Source: Arthrobacter mobilis
GTDB taxonomy: Bacteria; Actinomycetota; Actinomycetes; Actinomycetales; Micrococcaceae
Direction: 5' to 3'
Assembly (NCBI RefSeq): GCF_012395835.1
Contig: NZ_JAAZSQ010000002.1
Coordinates: forward strand, 404,385 to 468,384
DNA: 64,000 bases
The notes beneath the pieces are model-generated. The model saw only the letters and a program-made list of their open reading frames with translations. It made no database searches and was not told the origin of the DNA. Below are positions 7,620 to 16,625 of the stretch, piece by piece. The position numbers and the translations under genes were made by a program. Numbering within the stretch: the first letter of the stretch is position 1; each line of letters opens with the position of its first letter.

Positions 7620-10604
7620 GTGACTTTCGGACCAGACCGGCAGTTCGACGAGCGGCCGATGCCGCCCACCAAACTTGGGCGGAAGCGTTCCGCTCTGGTG
7701 CCCACCTTGATTGTGGTGGCTGTGCTGGTGGTCGGATTTGTCTTTTTCTCCCAGGTCTACGCCGACATCCTCTGGTACGGCCAGCTCGGTTTCCTGGAAG
7801 TGTTCCTGAAGGAAAACGGCACGAAGATAGCGATTTTCCTGGCCGCCTTCCTGATCATGTCCGTGTCGGTGTACCTGAGCCTGCGCCTCGCCTACCGCTC
7901 CCGGCCGGTATATGCGCCGGACAGCTCGCTGCAGGAGAACCTGAACCGCTACCAGGCACAGCTGGAACCGGTCCGGAAGCTGCTGATGGTCGGTATCCCG
8001 GTCGTGCTCGGCGGGTTCGCCGGCACCGCGGCCGCCTCGGCCTGGCAGACGGTGCTGCTGTTCTTCAACCAGGGGCCGTTTGGTACCGCGGACCCGCAGT
8101 TCGGACTCGACTACAGCTTCTACCTCAACACCCTGCCGTTCATTGGCTTCATCACCGGCTTCCTGGTCAGCGTCGTGCTGATTGCCGGCATCGCCGGTCT
8201 GCTGACGCACTACCTGTACGGCGGGATCCGGCTGGAGGAGAAGGGCCTGTTCGCCTCGACCGCGGCGCGGATCCACATCGCCGTGTTCGCCGCCCTGTTC
8301 CTGGTCCTGCAGGGGGTCAACTACTGGCTTGACCGCTACAGCACGCTGCAGTCCGCGTCCGGCAAGTGGGCAGGTGCCCTGTACACGGACGTCAACGCCG
8401 TCATCCCCACGAAGGCGATCCTGGCCGTGGCCGCCATCATCGTGGCCATCCTCTTCATTGTGGCCATTTTCGTCGGCCGGTGGCGGCTGCCGCTCGTCGG
8501 CACGGCGATGCTGGTCATCACCGCCATCCTGGCCGGCGGCATCTACCCGTGGGTCGTCCAGCGCTTCCAGGTCACCCCGTCCGAGCTGAGCATGGAACGG
8601 CAGTACATCGAGCGCAACATTGCCCTCACCCGCCAGGCGTACGGACTGACGAACACCGAGGTCACCCCCTACAACGCGACGGTGACGGCCGAGGCCGGCG
8701 CGCTGCGCGCCGATGCCGAGACCACCGCGAACATCCGCCTGCTCGACCCGAACCTGGTCTCGGACGCTTTTGGCCAGCTCGAGCAGTTCCGCCAGTACTA
8801 CCAGTTCGCCCCCACCCTGAACGTGGACCGGTACCCGGTCGAGGGGGACGTCCAGGACACCGTCATTGCCGTACGCGAACTGAACATTGCGGGCGTGCCG
8901 TCCGGCTGGGTCAACGAGCATGTGCTGTTCACCCACGGCTACGGCGTGGTGGCGGCCGCCGGTTCCCGGGTCCAGGCCGACGGCAAGCCGGCCTTTATGC
9001 TCTCCGGCATTCCGTCCACCGGCGTGCTGGGCAACGACGAGACCTACGAGCCGCGCATCTACTTCGGCGAGTACTCCCCGGACTACTCGATCGTCGGCGC
9101 CCCGGAGGGGACCGATCCGGTGGAGATCGACCGTCCGCAGAGCGAGAATTCCGACACCGAGTCGAAGAACACCTTCGAGGGCAACGGCGGCCCCAACGTG
9201 GGCAACTGGTTCAACCGGCTGGTCTACGCCCTGAAGTTCCAGTCCACCGACCTGATGCTTTCGGATGCGGTCAATTCCGAATCGCAGATTCTCTACGACC
9301 GCAACCCGCGCGAGCGGGTGGAAAAGCTCGCCCCGTACCTGACGGTCGACGGCAACGCCTACCCGGCAATCGTCAACGGCCGGGTCAAGTGGATCGTGGA
9401 CGGCTATACCACCAGCAAGCACTTCCCGTACTCCACCCCGCAGCAGCTGGCCTCGGCCACGGAAGACTCCCTGACCGCCGGCGGCCGCACGGTGGCCCTG
9501 CCTCCGCAGGACGTGAACTACATCCGCAACGCGGTCAAGGCCACCGTGGATGCCTACGACGGTTCGGTGACCCTCTACGCGTGGGATGACCAGGACCCGC
9601 TCCTGAAGGCCTGGCAGAAGGTCTTCCCGACCACGCTCAAGCCCTACAGCGAGATGTCCGCCGAACTGATGGCCCACGTGCGCTACCCGGAGGATCTGTT
9701 CAAGGTCCAGCGCGAACTGCTCGGGCGCTACCACGTCACCAACGTCGACCGGTTCTACTCCAACTCCGATGCCTGGAGCGTTCCGACCGATCCGACCCTC
9801 GGGGCCCAGACCGATGTGAAGCAGCCGCCGTTCTACCTGTCCCTGAAGATGCCGGGCCAGGACAGCGCGGCCTTCTCCCTGACCACGCCGTTCATTCCCT
9901 TCGTGGCCGACGGCGAGGAGCCGCGCAACGTGCTCTACGGCTTCCTGGCGGCCGAAGCCGATGCCGGCACGGGCGAGGACGGGGTGAAGTCCCCGGACTA
10001 CGGCAAGCTGCGGCTGCTGGAGCTGCCGCGCTCGGTCACCGTCCCCGGCCCCGGCCAGGCGCAGAACCTGTTCAACTCGGACACCACCGTGTCCCAGGCG
10101 CTCAACCTGCTGCGCCAGGGTGCCTCGGAGGTCATCAACGGCAACCTGCTGAGCCTGCCGGTGGGCGGCGGCATGCTGTACGTCCAGCCGGTCTACGTGC
10201 AGTCCTCCGGTGCCTCGTCCTACCCGACGCTGCGCCGCGTGCTGGTCAGTTTCGGCGAGCAGGTGGGCTTCGCGCCCACCCTGTCCGAAGCCCTGGACCA
10301 GGTCTTCGAGGGCAACTCCGGGGCGACTACCGGGGACGAGGGCAACGTTGGCCAGACGCCGGAGGAAACCCCGACGACGGAAGTATCCGCCCAGGAGAAG
10401 CTGCAGTCCGCGCTGCAGGCTGCCCGGGCAGCCATCGAAGAGGGCCGGACGGCCCTGGCCGACGGCGACTTCGCGGCCTACGGTGCGGCGCAGCAGAAGC
10501 TTCAGCAGGCGCTTCAGGAGGCCCTCGACGCCGAAGCGGAGCTCACCGGAGAGGCCCCGGCCGGCGGCAGCACGCCGTCGCCGTCGCCGACGACCGGAGG
10601 CTGA
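7620..10604 (+). CDS. UPF0182 family large membrane protein
   Basis: 994 residues. The first 330 residues hold about seven hydrophobic segments (for example [20 protein letters not shown] and [20 protein letters not shown]). A long, probably extracellular domain follows, and the end is an acidic, helical tail rich in Ala/Glu and then Ser-Pro-Thr repeats. This length and layout match the COG1615/UPF0182 family, which is widespread in actinobacteria and cyanobacteria with no known biochemical role. The GTG start at 7620 is supported by GAGG 7 bases upstream. The 200 bases before it carry no gene. The tail ends 53 bases before the tRNA gene. A long open frame on the opposite strand here is only a codon-bias shadow. 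Confidence 0.92.
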   Translation: MTFGPDRQFDERPMPPTKLGRKRSALVPTLIVVAVLVVGFVFFSQVYADILWYGQLGFLEVFLKENGTKIAIFLAAFLIMSVSVYLSLRLAYRSRPVYAPDSSLQENLNRYQAQLEPVRKLLMVGIPVVLGGFAGTAAASAWQTVLLFFNQGPFGTADPQFGLDYSFYLNTLPFIGFITGFLVSVVLIAGIAGLLTHYLYGGIRLEEKGLFASTAARIHIAVFAALFLVLQGVNYWLDRYSTLQSASGKWAGALYTDVNAVIPTKAILAVAAIIVAILFIVAIFVGRWRLPLVGTAMLVITAILAGGIYPWVVQRFQVTPSELSMERQYIERNIALTRQAYGLTNTEVTPYNATVTAEAGALRADAETTANIRLLDPNLVSDAFGQLEQFRQYYQFAPTLNVDRYPVEGDVQDTVIAVRELNIAGVPSGWVNEHVLFTHGYGVVAAAGSRVQADGKPAFMLSGIPSTGVLGNDETYEPRIYFGEYSPDYSIVGAPEGTDPVEIDRPQSENSDTESKNTFEGNGGPNVGNWFNRLVYALKFQSTDLMLSDAVNSESQILYDRNPRERVEKLAPYLTVDGNAYPAIVNGRVKWIVDGYTTSKHFPYSTPQQLASATEDSLTAGGRTVALPPQDVNYIRNAVKATVDAYDGSVTLYAWDDQDPLLKAWQKVFPTTLKPYSEMSAELMAHVRYPEDLFKVQRELLGRYHVTNVDRFYSNSDAWSVPTDPTLGAQTDVKQPPFYLSLKMPGQDSAAFSLTTPFIPFVADGEEPRNVLYGFLAAEADAGTGEDGVKSPDYGKLRLLELPRSVTVPGPGQAQNLFNSDTTVSQALNLLRQGASEVINGNLLSLPVGGGMLYVQPVYVQSSGASSYPTLRRVLVSFGEQVGFAPTLSEALDQVFEGNSGATTGDEGNVGQTPEETPTTEVSAQEKLQSALQAARAAIEEGRTALADGDFAAYGAAQQKLQQALQEALDAEAELTGEAPAGGSTPSPSPTTGG

Positions 10605-10657
10605 GCCCGGCCCGATTTGCATCCGCTTTCCGCGGCCGGTAAAGTTACTCAGGTCGC

Positions 10658-10734
10658 CGCGGGGTGGAGCAGTTCGGTAGCTCGCTGGGCTCATAACCCA
10701 GAGGTCAGAGGTTCAAATCCTCTCCCCGCAACCA
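10658..10734 (+). tRNA. initiator tRNA-fMet (anticodon CAT)
   Basis: 77 bases with a full cloverleaf and encoded CCA. The acceptor stem is CGCGGGG against CCCCGCA, leaving the unpaired C1 x A72 that marks bacterial initiator tRNAs. The anticodon stem has three consecutive G-C pairs next to the loop (TGGG-CTCATAA-CCCA), a second initiator feature. The D arm (GAGC/GCTC) and T arm (AGAGG/CCTCT, loop TTCAAAT) are normal. This is not an elongator Met tRNA. Confidence 0.97.
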
Positions 10735-10737
10735 GGG

Positions 10738-10790
10738 AAGCAGCGCGGTCCCGTCCAGGCATCAAGCCTGGACGGGACCGCGCTGCTTTT
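10738..10790 (+). terminator. strong intrinsic terminator after the initiator tRNA
   Basis: A perfect 23-bp stem (10738-10760 with 10766-10788) closes a 5-base loop ATCAA and runs into TTTT. It starts 3 bases after the tRNA CCA end, so it should end the tRNA transcript. Confidence 0.9.
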
Positions 10791-10830
10791 GCATGTCCCC
10801 GGTGCGGCGCCGGACGGTGCCGTACCCGGG

Positions 10831-10866
10831 CCGCGGTGTCCGGCCCGGACGGGCCGGACACCGCGG
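10831..10866. terminator. 16-bp hairpin between pspA and the tRNA terminator
   Basis: A perfect 16-bp GC-rich stem (10831-10846 with 10851-10866) with a 4-base loop GGAC, just beyond the pspA stop on the minus strand. It has no T-run, so it is probably a terminator or mRNA 3'-end stabiliser for pspA rather than a classic intrinsic terminator. Confidence 0.6.
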
Positions 10867-10874
10867 GACGCGTG

Positions 10875-11627
10875 CTACTGGCCGGACTCCAGCGATGATG
10901 CCGCCGACTGCTGGCCGCCCCCGGCCTTGAGGGCAGCCAGGCGGGCTTCGATCTCCGTCTGTTCGCCCAGGTCCTCCAGGCTCTCGAACTGGGCGTCGAG
11001 ACTGGAAGCAGCGAGCTCGTTGGCCCCGCGGACCTTGGCCTCTTCGCGCCGGACCTTCTCCTCGAACCGGCTGACCTCGCTGGTCGGATCCAGGATGTCG
11101 ATGCTCTTGACCGCCTCGTGGACCTGCTGCTGCGCCTGGGCGGTCTTGGCACGGGCAATCAGTTCGTCGCGCTTGTTCTGCAGCTCACCGAGCTTGGCCT
11201 TCATCTGGTTCAGGCCGGTCTTGAGCTTTTCCACGATCTCGGTCTGCGAGGCAATGGTCGGCTCGGCACCCTTGGCCTCGTTCTCGGCAGCGATCTGCCG
11301 CTGGAGCGCCACCTTGGCCAGGTTGTCGAACTTCTCGGCATCGGCGGTGTTGCCGGCGGCCCGGAACTCATCGGCCTTCCGGCTGGCAGCCAGGGCCTTG
11401 TTGCCCCAGTCCCGCGCAGTGGCCAGATCCTCGTTGTAGTCGTCCTGGAGCATGCGCAGGTTGCCGATGGTCTGGGCCACGGCACTCTCGGCCTCGGCAA
11501 TGTTGTTGGCGTAGTCGCGGACCATCTGGTCCAGCATCTTCTGCGGGTCCTCGGCCTGGTCCAGCAGCGCGTTGATGTTGGCCTTGGCCAGTTGTGCGAT
11601 GCGGCCGAAAATAGACTGCTTTACCAC
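10875..11627 (-). CDS. pspA: PspA/IM30 (VIPP1) family membrane-stress protein
   Basis: 250 residues, almost entirely helical and rich in Ala, Glu, Lys and Gln. The amphipathic N-terminus (KQSIFGRIAQLAKANINALL) is the membrane-binding helix 0 and is followed by DQAEDPQKMLDQMVRDY, the signature of PspA/IM30 proteins. Such proteins assemble into ESCRT-III-like rings or rods on damaged cytoplasmic membrane. The GTG start has AAGGAAGGG about 9 bases upstream. The gene lies 97 bases downstream of, and on the same strand as, the TPM-domain gene, so the two may be co-expressed. No transcriptional regulator (ClgR or PspF) is next to it. Confidence 0.93.
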   Translation of the reverse strand: MVKQSIFGRIAQLAKANINALLDQAEDPQKMLDQMVRDYANNIAEAESAVAQTIGNLRMLQDDYNEDLATARDWGNKALAASRKADEFRAAGNTADAEKFDNLAKVALQRQIAAENEAKGAEPTIASQTEIVEKLKTGLNQMKAKLGELQNKRDELIARAKTAQAQQQVHEAVKSIDILDPTSEVSRFEEKVRREEAKVRGANELAASSLDAQFESLEDLGEQTEIEARLAALKAGGGQQSAASSLESGQ

Positions 11628-11724
11628 GATGTTGCCCTTCCTTTTGGGTATTCATTGGAAAAGTGGGGTCCCGCAGGCAGGCCGTCCAGGTAGCACCGGA
11701 CCGGCGGGAGGCTGTCGTGAGCTG

Positions 11725-13797
11725 CTAGAAGTTGCCGCCGGCGCCTCCGCCGTCGCCGAAACCGCCGTCGCCGAAGCCCCCGCCGAAGCCCCCGTCATCG
11801 CCCCCGCCGAAGCCACCGAAGCCGCCGCCGCCGAAAAAGCCGCCGTTGTGGTGGCCGCCGTGCAGGATCGAATCGATCAGGATGCCTCCGAGGACGGCAC
11901 CACCGAAGCCGCCGCCAAAACCGCTGCCTCCGCGTCGGCCGAAGCCACCCATCCCGGCGAATCCGTCCACGTCCTGCTGTGCCATCCGGCTGGCCTGTTC
12001 GGCCAGGACGTTGGCCTGGTGGGCGTAGTTGAGGGCCGTTTCCGGATCCGATTTGGCCAGGCCCATGGCTTGCTCCAGATGGCGTTCGGCCTCGGCCAGC
12101 CGGGTGCGGGCCTGGCTGCCGACGCCACCACGGCGGGCCCGGATGTAGTCGGAGGTCCCGGAGATCTGTGCCTGGGCGGACATGATGGCGTGCTGCAGGG
12201 CCTCGCGTGCCCGGCGAGTGCGTTCCTGCTGGTCCCGGACGCCGGCCAGGGCCTGGTCCAGCTGCCGCTGGGCCGACTCGAGCTGCTGCAGGATGGCCAG
12301 GGGATCGGTCCGCGCGCCTGCCGCGGTCCGCCGTGCACTGGCCAGCGCGGACTCCAGGGCCGCCGCGGGACCGGCCAGCTCGGGAAGCCTCCCGCGGTCC
12401 AGCAGGGCCTTGGCCTCGGCCAGGTCCTGGGCTGAGCCGGCCATGGCAGACTCCAGGGATTGCCGGGCCGCGGCGAGGTCCCGGGCGGTCTTGGCGATCG
12501 CGTCGAGGAGGACGCCGGCCTGGTGGACGCCTTCCTCGCCGGCACGGATGGCGACGACGGCGCCGCTGCGGTCACCGGCATCCAGTGCTTCCTGGGCGGC
12601 CCGTGCCCTGTCGTCGGCGAAGTCGAGCCGCTCCCGGGCCTGGGCGACATTGTCCGCCACCTGGGCCAGCGCTGGTTCTGAGTAGCTGGCCTGCATTTGC
12701 GCCAGCTGGCCATCGCCCTCCCGGAGCCGGCCGCGGGCGGTGCGTGCGGCCGCCACCAGCGCCGCCAGTGCCTCCGGTGCCGTCGACTCCAGCTTGCGCA
12801 GCGCGTCGAAGTCCGCCTTGTGCCGCTGCAGGGAGGCGTTGACCGCCTCGCACCGCCGGATGATGTCGCCCAGCCAGGCGCGCTGCTGCTGCTCGGTGTC
12901 GGGGATGTGGTCGTCCAGCTGCTGCTGGAGCTTGAAGGACTCGCCCATGTGGATTTTGGCGGCGTCGATGTCCTCGCGGAAGGGCCGTACTGCCGCGTCC
13001 CCATACTGGGCCAGTGCAAAGCCGATCTCCTGCTCGCTGGACTTGATCGCGTCGTCGGCAGCTATCAGCAGGCTCGAGGCCTTCCGGCGCAGATCCTCGA
13101 CGCTTAGCGCGTCATTGGGGTTCGGAGGCTGCCCGCCAGGGCCGGCTGCGGCCGGCGCGCCGGGGGCCTGCCGGGAGCGGCGGTTGCGCACATACAGATA
13201 GGTGCCGACGCCGCCGGCAGCGACAGCGCCGCCCACCAGCAGCAGCGGCACCAGCGAGCCGGCACCGCCGGAGTCGATCGAACCGCTGCCTCCAGTGGCG
13301 GCATCCTCGACGGCGGCCACCGCGTCCAGCCCGGCCTGCGCCCAGTCACTGCGGCTCAGGGCGGGGGTAACGGATTGGAAGATGGCCTGCTCCTTGCCTG
13401 CGAGCGGACCGCCTTGACCCGACTGGAAGTGCGCCGCGCGCTGCTCCACGGCCACGGCCAGGATGCTGTCGGAACTGCCCAGGCCCTTCCGGTTGGCGGT
13501 ATCCACGACCCATTGGCGGGCATTCGCCGGATCGGTGAAGCTGTCGACATAGATGAGGTACAGGCTCAAGCCGCGGTCCTGCTGCAGTCCGCGCACGGCC
13601 TGCTCCACTTCACCGGCCTGCCCGCCAAGGACCCCGGCCTTGTCCACCACGAACTGCCCGGGCGGAATGGCCACGGGAGGTTCCGCGCGGGCGGCCGCCG
13701 GAACGGCCACCAGGGCTGCCAGCAGGCCGGCCACTGCCGCCAGCCGTGCTGCCAGCGGCACCTGCCGCGCTGCAAGGGGACGGAGCAGAGATCGCAT
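11725..13797 (-). CDS. TPM-domain (DUF477) membrane protein with coiled coil and Gly-rich tail
   Basis: About 690 residues. A signal peptide (AAVAGLLAALVAVPAAARA) leads to a TPM domain (about residues 40-165, with QFVVDKAGVL and AVAVEQRAAHFQSG), facing the outside. One membrane segment follows (VPLLLVGGAVAAGGVGTYLY). A 400-residue cytoplasmic helical region rich in Ala, Glu and Gln, probably coiled coil, comes next. The last 70 residues are Gly/Phe repeats (GGGFGGFGGG-like) ending in Asn-Phe. The ATG at 13797 is chosen because the signal peptide follows directly and GAAGGG lies 6 bases upstream; the frame is open further up without a better start. The TPM-PspA neighbourhood recalls ydjF-ydjH in Bacillus and suggests a membrane quality-control role (inference). 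Confidence 0.85.
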   Translation of the reverse strand: MRSLLRPLAARQVPLAARLAAVAGLLAALVAVPAAARAEPPVAIPPGQFVVDKAGVLGGQAGEVEQAVRGLQQDRGLSLYLIYVDSFTDPANARQWVVDTANRKGLGSSDSILAVAVEQRAAHFQSGQGGPLAGKEQAIFQSVTPALSRSDWAQAGLDAVAAVEDAATGGSGSIDSGGAGSLVPLLLVGGAVAAGGVGTYLYVRNRRSRQAPGAPAAAGPGGQPPNPNDALSVEDLRRKASSLLIAADDAIKSSEQEIGFALAQYGDAAVRPFREDIDAAKIHMGESFKLQQQLDDHIPDTEQQQRAWLGDIIRRCEAVNASLQRHKADFDALRKLESTAPEALAALVAAARTARGRLREGDGQLAQMQASYSEPALAQVADNVAQARERLDFADDRARAAQEALDAGDRSGAVVAIRAGEEGVHQAGVLLDAIAKTARDLAAARQSLESAMAGSAQDLAEAKALLDRGRLPELAGPAAALESALASARRTAAGARTDPLAILQQLESAQRQLDQALAGVRDQQERTRRAREALQHAIMSAQAQISGTSDYIRARRGGVGSQARTRLAEAERHLEQAMGLAKSDPETALNYAHQANVLAEQASRMAQQDVDGFAGMGGFGRRGGSGFGGGFGGAVLGGILIDSILHGGHHNGGFFGGGGFGGFGGGDDGGFGGGFGDGGFGDGGGAGGNF

Positions 13798-14048
13798 ATT
13801 CAACCCTTCGGCAGCGATCCGGCCCGCCGGGAGCCGGATGGTCATGGGCGGATGCCTGCATGGCGCGCCTGCACCCGGTTTTGATTCTATGGGCCAGTAC
13901 TGGGAGCGTCCACCGCAGCCGGCAGCCTTAGGGTGTCCGGGACCCGCCCGATGCTTTCCGGCAAGCTCCCAGATTTCTTCCAGCAAACGTATGCGCACGT
14001 CACAGCCTGGGCAGGCATAGTGGAATTAGTTCGATGAAAGGAATGACC

Positions 14049-15560
14049 ATGAGCGAGAACCAGGATCCCGCGGCCCGGCGCGTGCCGCCGCCGCCGCAGA
14101 ATCCGCCCTCCGCCCCGGCCGGGTCGGGTGCGCCGCGCGTTCCGTCACCGGGGCAGCACGCAACCCAGCCCATCGGGCCGGTGCCGAACCAGACCCAGCC
14201 CATCGACCGCCTCTCCGGCGAACGTACAGCAGCGCCGCAGCAGGAAGGGGCATGGTACCGGCCCGAGCCTCCCGCGCACCCGGCCCCGCAACCTTCCCAC
14301 GGTTCCGCACCCTTCGCGCCGGGCGCCGCCTTCCACACCGCCGGCAACGGGCAGGCTCCCGGCCCGGCCAAGCCGGCGGCCCGGAAGCGTTTTGGTGCCG
14401 GCACCCTCGTGACCGGCATGCTGCTGGCCGGCCTGGCCGGCGGCGGCGTCGCGGTGGGAACCCAGGCCCTGTCCGGTAGCTCCACCGTCGCGGTCGCGCC
14501 GGCCGGCGAGTCCGGGCAGCTGATCATTAACAACACGGATTCGGTCAACGAAATCACTGCGGCTGCCGCCAAGGCCTCGCCCAGCGTGGTGACCATCTCG
14601 GTCAGCGGCGGCGGCAGCGGGGGATCCGGCTCGGGGATCATCCTGGACACCGAGGGACACATCCTCACCAATACCCACGTGGTGACCTTGGGCGGCACCG
14701 TGGCCGACCCGTCCGTGCAGGTGCGTACCCAGGACGGCAGGGTCCACCGTGCCTCCATCGTCGGCACCGACCCGCTCTCGGACCTGGCCGTGATCAAGAT
14801 CGACGCCGGGGGCCTGACCCCGGTGGCGTTCGCCGACTCCGACAAGCTCAACGTCGGCGACACCGCCATCGCCATTGGTTCACCGCTCGGCCTCAGCGGC
14901 ACGGTGACGGACGGCATCATTTCCACGCTGAACCGGACCATCAGCGTGTCCTCCTCGGCCGTTCCGGAAGATACCGGGGACAGCAGCCAAGGCAACCCCG
15001 AGGACCAGTTCAACTTCCAGTTCCCCGGCCAGGAACAGGGCAGGTCGGGCGGCCAGGGCAGCATCTACCTGAACGTGATGCAGACGGACGCGGCGATCAA
15101 CCATGGCAACTCCGGCGGGGCTCTGGTCAATACTGCCGGCGAGCTGATCGGCGTCAACGTAGCCATCGCGTCTTCCGGCGAAGACAGCGGCAACATCGGC
15201 GTCGGCTTCGCCATCCCGAGCAACTACGCCAAGCGCGTGGCCGAGGAACTGATCGCCGACGGCGAGGCCAGCCACGGCTACCTCGGCGTCAGCATCACCG
15301 ACCAGGCGGCACAGGATTCGTCCCAGTTCTCCGTCGGCGCCGCGGTGGCCGACGTTGTCTCCGGCTCCCCGGCGGACGAGGCCGGGATTCGCAAGGGCGA
15401 CGTGATCACCGCCGTCGGAAAGCGGGTCATCGAGGACAGCCAGTCCCTGACCGCGGCCATCCGTGAATACAGCGGTGGCTCCAAGGTCACCGTGGAGCTG
15501 CTGCGTGACGGTGAGCAGCGCAGCGTCGAAGTGACCCTCAAGGAAGCTTCCGAGAGCTGA
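14049..15560 (+). CDS. HtrA/DegP-like trypsin-type serine protease with PDZ domain
   Basis: About 503 residues. A Pro/Gln-rich cytoplasmic N-terminus (about 110 residues) precedes one membrane segment (TLVTGMLLAGLAGGGVAVGT). The trypsin-like domain has the complete triad: His in ILTNTHVV, Asp in DPLSDLAVIKID and Ser in GNSGGALVN. One PDZ domain (VAGSPADEAGI-like, GIRKGDVITAVG) ends the protein. This is the PepD/HtrA layout of actinobacteria, acting in extracytoplasmic protein quality control. Three ATGs lie close together (14034, 14043, 14049); the last is chosen because AAAGGA is 6-8 bases before it. The gene is divergent from the TPM gene across 251 bases that show no other gene. Confidence 0.93.
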   Translation: MSENQDPAARRVPPPPQNPPSAPAGSGAPRVPSPGQHATQPIGPVPNQTQPIDRLSGERTAAPQQEGAWYRPEPPAHPAPQPSHGSAPFAPGAAFHTAGNGQAPGPAKPAARKRFGAGTLVTGMLLAGLAGGGVAVGTQALSGSSTVAVAPAGESGQLIINNTDSVNEITAAAAKASPSVVTISVSGGGSGGSGSGIILDTEGHILTNTHVVTLGGTVADPSVQVRTQDGRVHRASIVGTDPLSDLAVIKIDAGGLTPVAFADSDKLNVGDTAIAIGSPLGLSGTVTDGIISTLNRTISVSSSAVPEDTGDSSQGNPEDQFNFQFPGQEQGRSGGQGSIYLNVMQTDAAINHGNSGGALVNTAGELIGVNVAIASSGEDSGNIGVGFAIPSNYAKRVAEELIADGEASHGYLGVSITDQAAQDSSQFSVGAAVADVVSGSPADEAGIRKGDVITAVGKRVIEDSQSLTAAIREYSGGSKVTVELLRDGEQRSVEVTLKEASES

Positions 15561-15592
15561 GATTGCGGGGCACTCTGCGGTCGCTCCGACGT

Positions 15593-15627
15593 CCGGGCGG
15601 GTCCTGCCGGAGGCAGGACCCGCCCGG
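15593..15627 (+). terminator. hairpin terminator after the HtrA-like gene
   Basis: A perfect 16-bp stem (15593-15608 with 15612-15627) around a 3-base loop, 33 bases after the stop codon. There is no T-run after it. Confidence 0.65.
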
Positions 15628-15635
15628 CGCCGCTT

Positions 15636-15702
15636 AACATGTCCCGTCCGAGGGATAACATGCCGTCTTCCTCGTTAACCTGCCGTCTTCCCCGGTCACA
15701 TG
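15636..15702. repeat. 20-21 bp periodic repeat upstream of etfB
   Basis: Four hexamers, AACATG, AACATG, AACCTG and CACATG, begin at 15636, 15657, 15677 and 15697. The spacings are 21, 20 and 20 bases, about two helical turns. The second and third units also share TGCCGTCTTCC. The array ends about 45 bases before a TAAGGT box at 15748, so it could be a set of regulator sites for the etf operon. No regulator can be named from the sequence. Confidence 0.5.
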
Positions 15703-15747
15703 GACGCTGCCGGCGGGCGCGGAGTCCGGGTTCTGCCGCCCAAACGG

Positions 15748-15753
15748 TAAGGT
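15748..15753 (+). promoter_or_regulatory. candidate -10 box for the etf operon
   Basis: TAAGGT would place the transcript start near 15760 and leave a leader of about 43 bases before the etfB ATG. The -35 region is not clear. Confidence 0.35.
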
Positions 15754-15802
15754 TAGCTACGTTTGCAGCCTGCGCCAGACCGCGGAAGGAAGACACGCAA
15801 CG

Positions 15803-16612
15803 ATGGACGATGCAGCCACGCTGAACATTGTGGTCCTGGTCAAATACGTCCCGGACACCCAGTTCGACCGGCAGCTGGACAGTGGAACCTACACCACCGA
15901 CCGCTCCGAGAGCATCCTGTCCGAACTGGACGAGTACGCAGTCGAGGCTGCCCTGCAGCTGATCGAGGCCCGCGGCGGTGCCAAGGCAGGCAACAAGGTC
16001 ATCGCATTGACCATGGGCCCGGCCCCGGCTGTCAACGCGGTGAAGAAGGCCCTGCAGCTGGGCGCCACCGAGGGCGTGCACCTGGTGGACGACGCGCTCG
16101 CCGGCTCCGATGCCGCCGGCACCTCGCTGGCGCTCGCCGCGGCCATCCGGCGGCTCGGTCCGGTGGACCTGGTGATTGCCGGCATGTCGTCCACGGACGG
16201 CGAAACCTCGCTGGTTCCGGCCCAGTTGGCAGAGCGGCTGGGGCTGCCGCAGGTCACCTTCGCCGCCTCGCTCCAGGTCGAGGATTCAACCGTTACTGCC
16301 CGCCGCGATGGCGAGCGGCAGGCGGAGACAGTGCAGGCGCAGCTGCCGGCGCTGGTCTCCGTGACGGACCAGATCAACGAGCCGCGGTACCCGAATTTCA
16401 AGGGCATCATCGCGGCGAAGAAAAAGAAGATTACCGAACTGGCGCTGGCGGACCTGGGCCTGGAGCCGGCCCAGGTCGGTGCCGCGGGCGCGTGGACGGC
16501 GGTGCTTTCCGCCGAGCCCCGGCCGGCGCGCAGCCAGGGCATCATCATCACGGACGAGGGCGACGCGGGAATCAAGCTGGTGGATTTCCTCGCTTCCCGG
16601 AAGCTGCTCTAG
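15803..16612 (+). CDS. etfB: electron transfer flavoprotein beta subunit
   Basis: 269 residues. It starts with the typical strand NIVVLVKYVPDTQ and contains the ETF-beta nucleotide-binding segments (LTMGPAPAVNAVKKALQLGA; VIAGMSSTDGETSLVPAQLA) and the signature VTDQINEPRYPNFKGI with KKKKI after it. With EtfA it carries electrons from acyl-CoA and other dehydrogenases to the quinone pool; the beta subunit binds AMP structurally. The ATG has GGAAGG about 13 bases upstream, a long but usable spacing. etfA follows after 13 bases, so this is the first gene of an etfB-etfA-PIG-L operon. Confidence 0.95.
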   Translation: MDDAATLNIVVLVKYVPDTQFDRQLDSGTYTTDRSESILSELDEYAVEAALQLIEARGGAKAGNKVIALTMGPAPAVNAVKKALQLGATEGVHLVDDALAGSDAAGTSLALAAAIRRLGPVDLVIAGMSSTDGETSLVPAQLAERLGLPQVTFAASLQVEDSTVTARRDGERQAETVQAQLPALVSVTDQINEPRYPNFKGIIAAKKKKITELALADLGLEPAQVGAAGAWTAVLSAEPRPARSQGIIITDEGDAGIKLVDFLASRKLL

Positions 16613-16625
16613 GAGGACGCGGAAC

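Noticed and set aside
7044..10694. 1216-codon open frame on the minus strand opposite the UPF0182 gene
   Set aside because: It is the mirror of a strongly GC3-biased gene. The translation is rich in Gly, Arg, His and Val with no domain pattern, while the plus strand has a clear family match.
10658..10734. Elongator tRNA-Met reading of the CAT tRNA
   Set aside because: The C1 x A72 mismatch and three G-C pairs in the anticodon stem mark it as the initiator.
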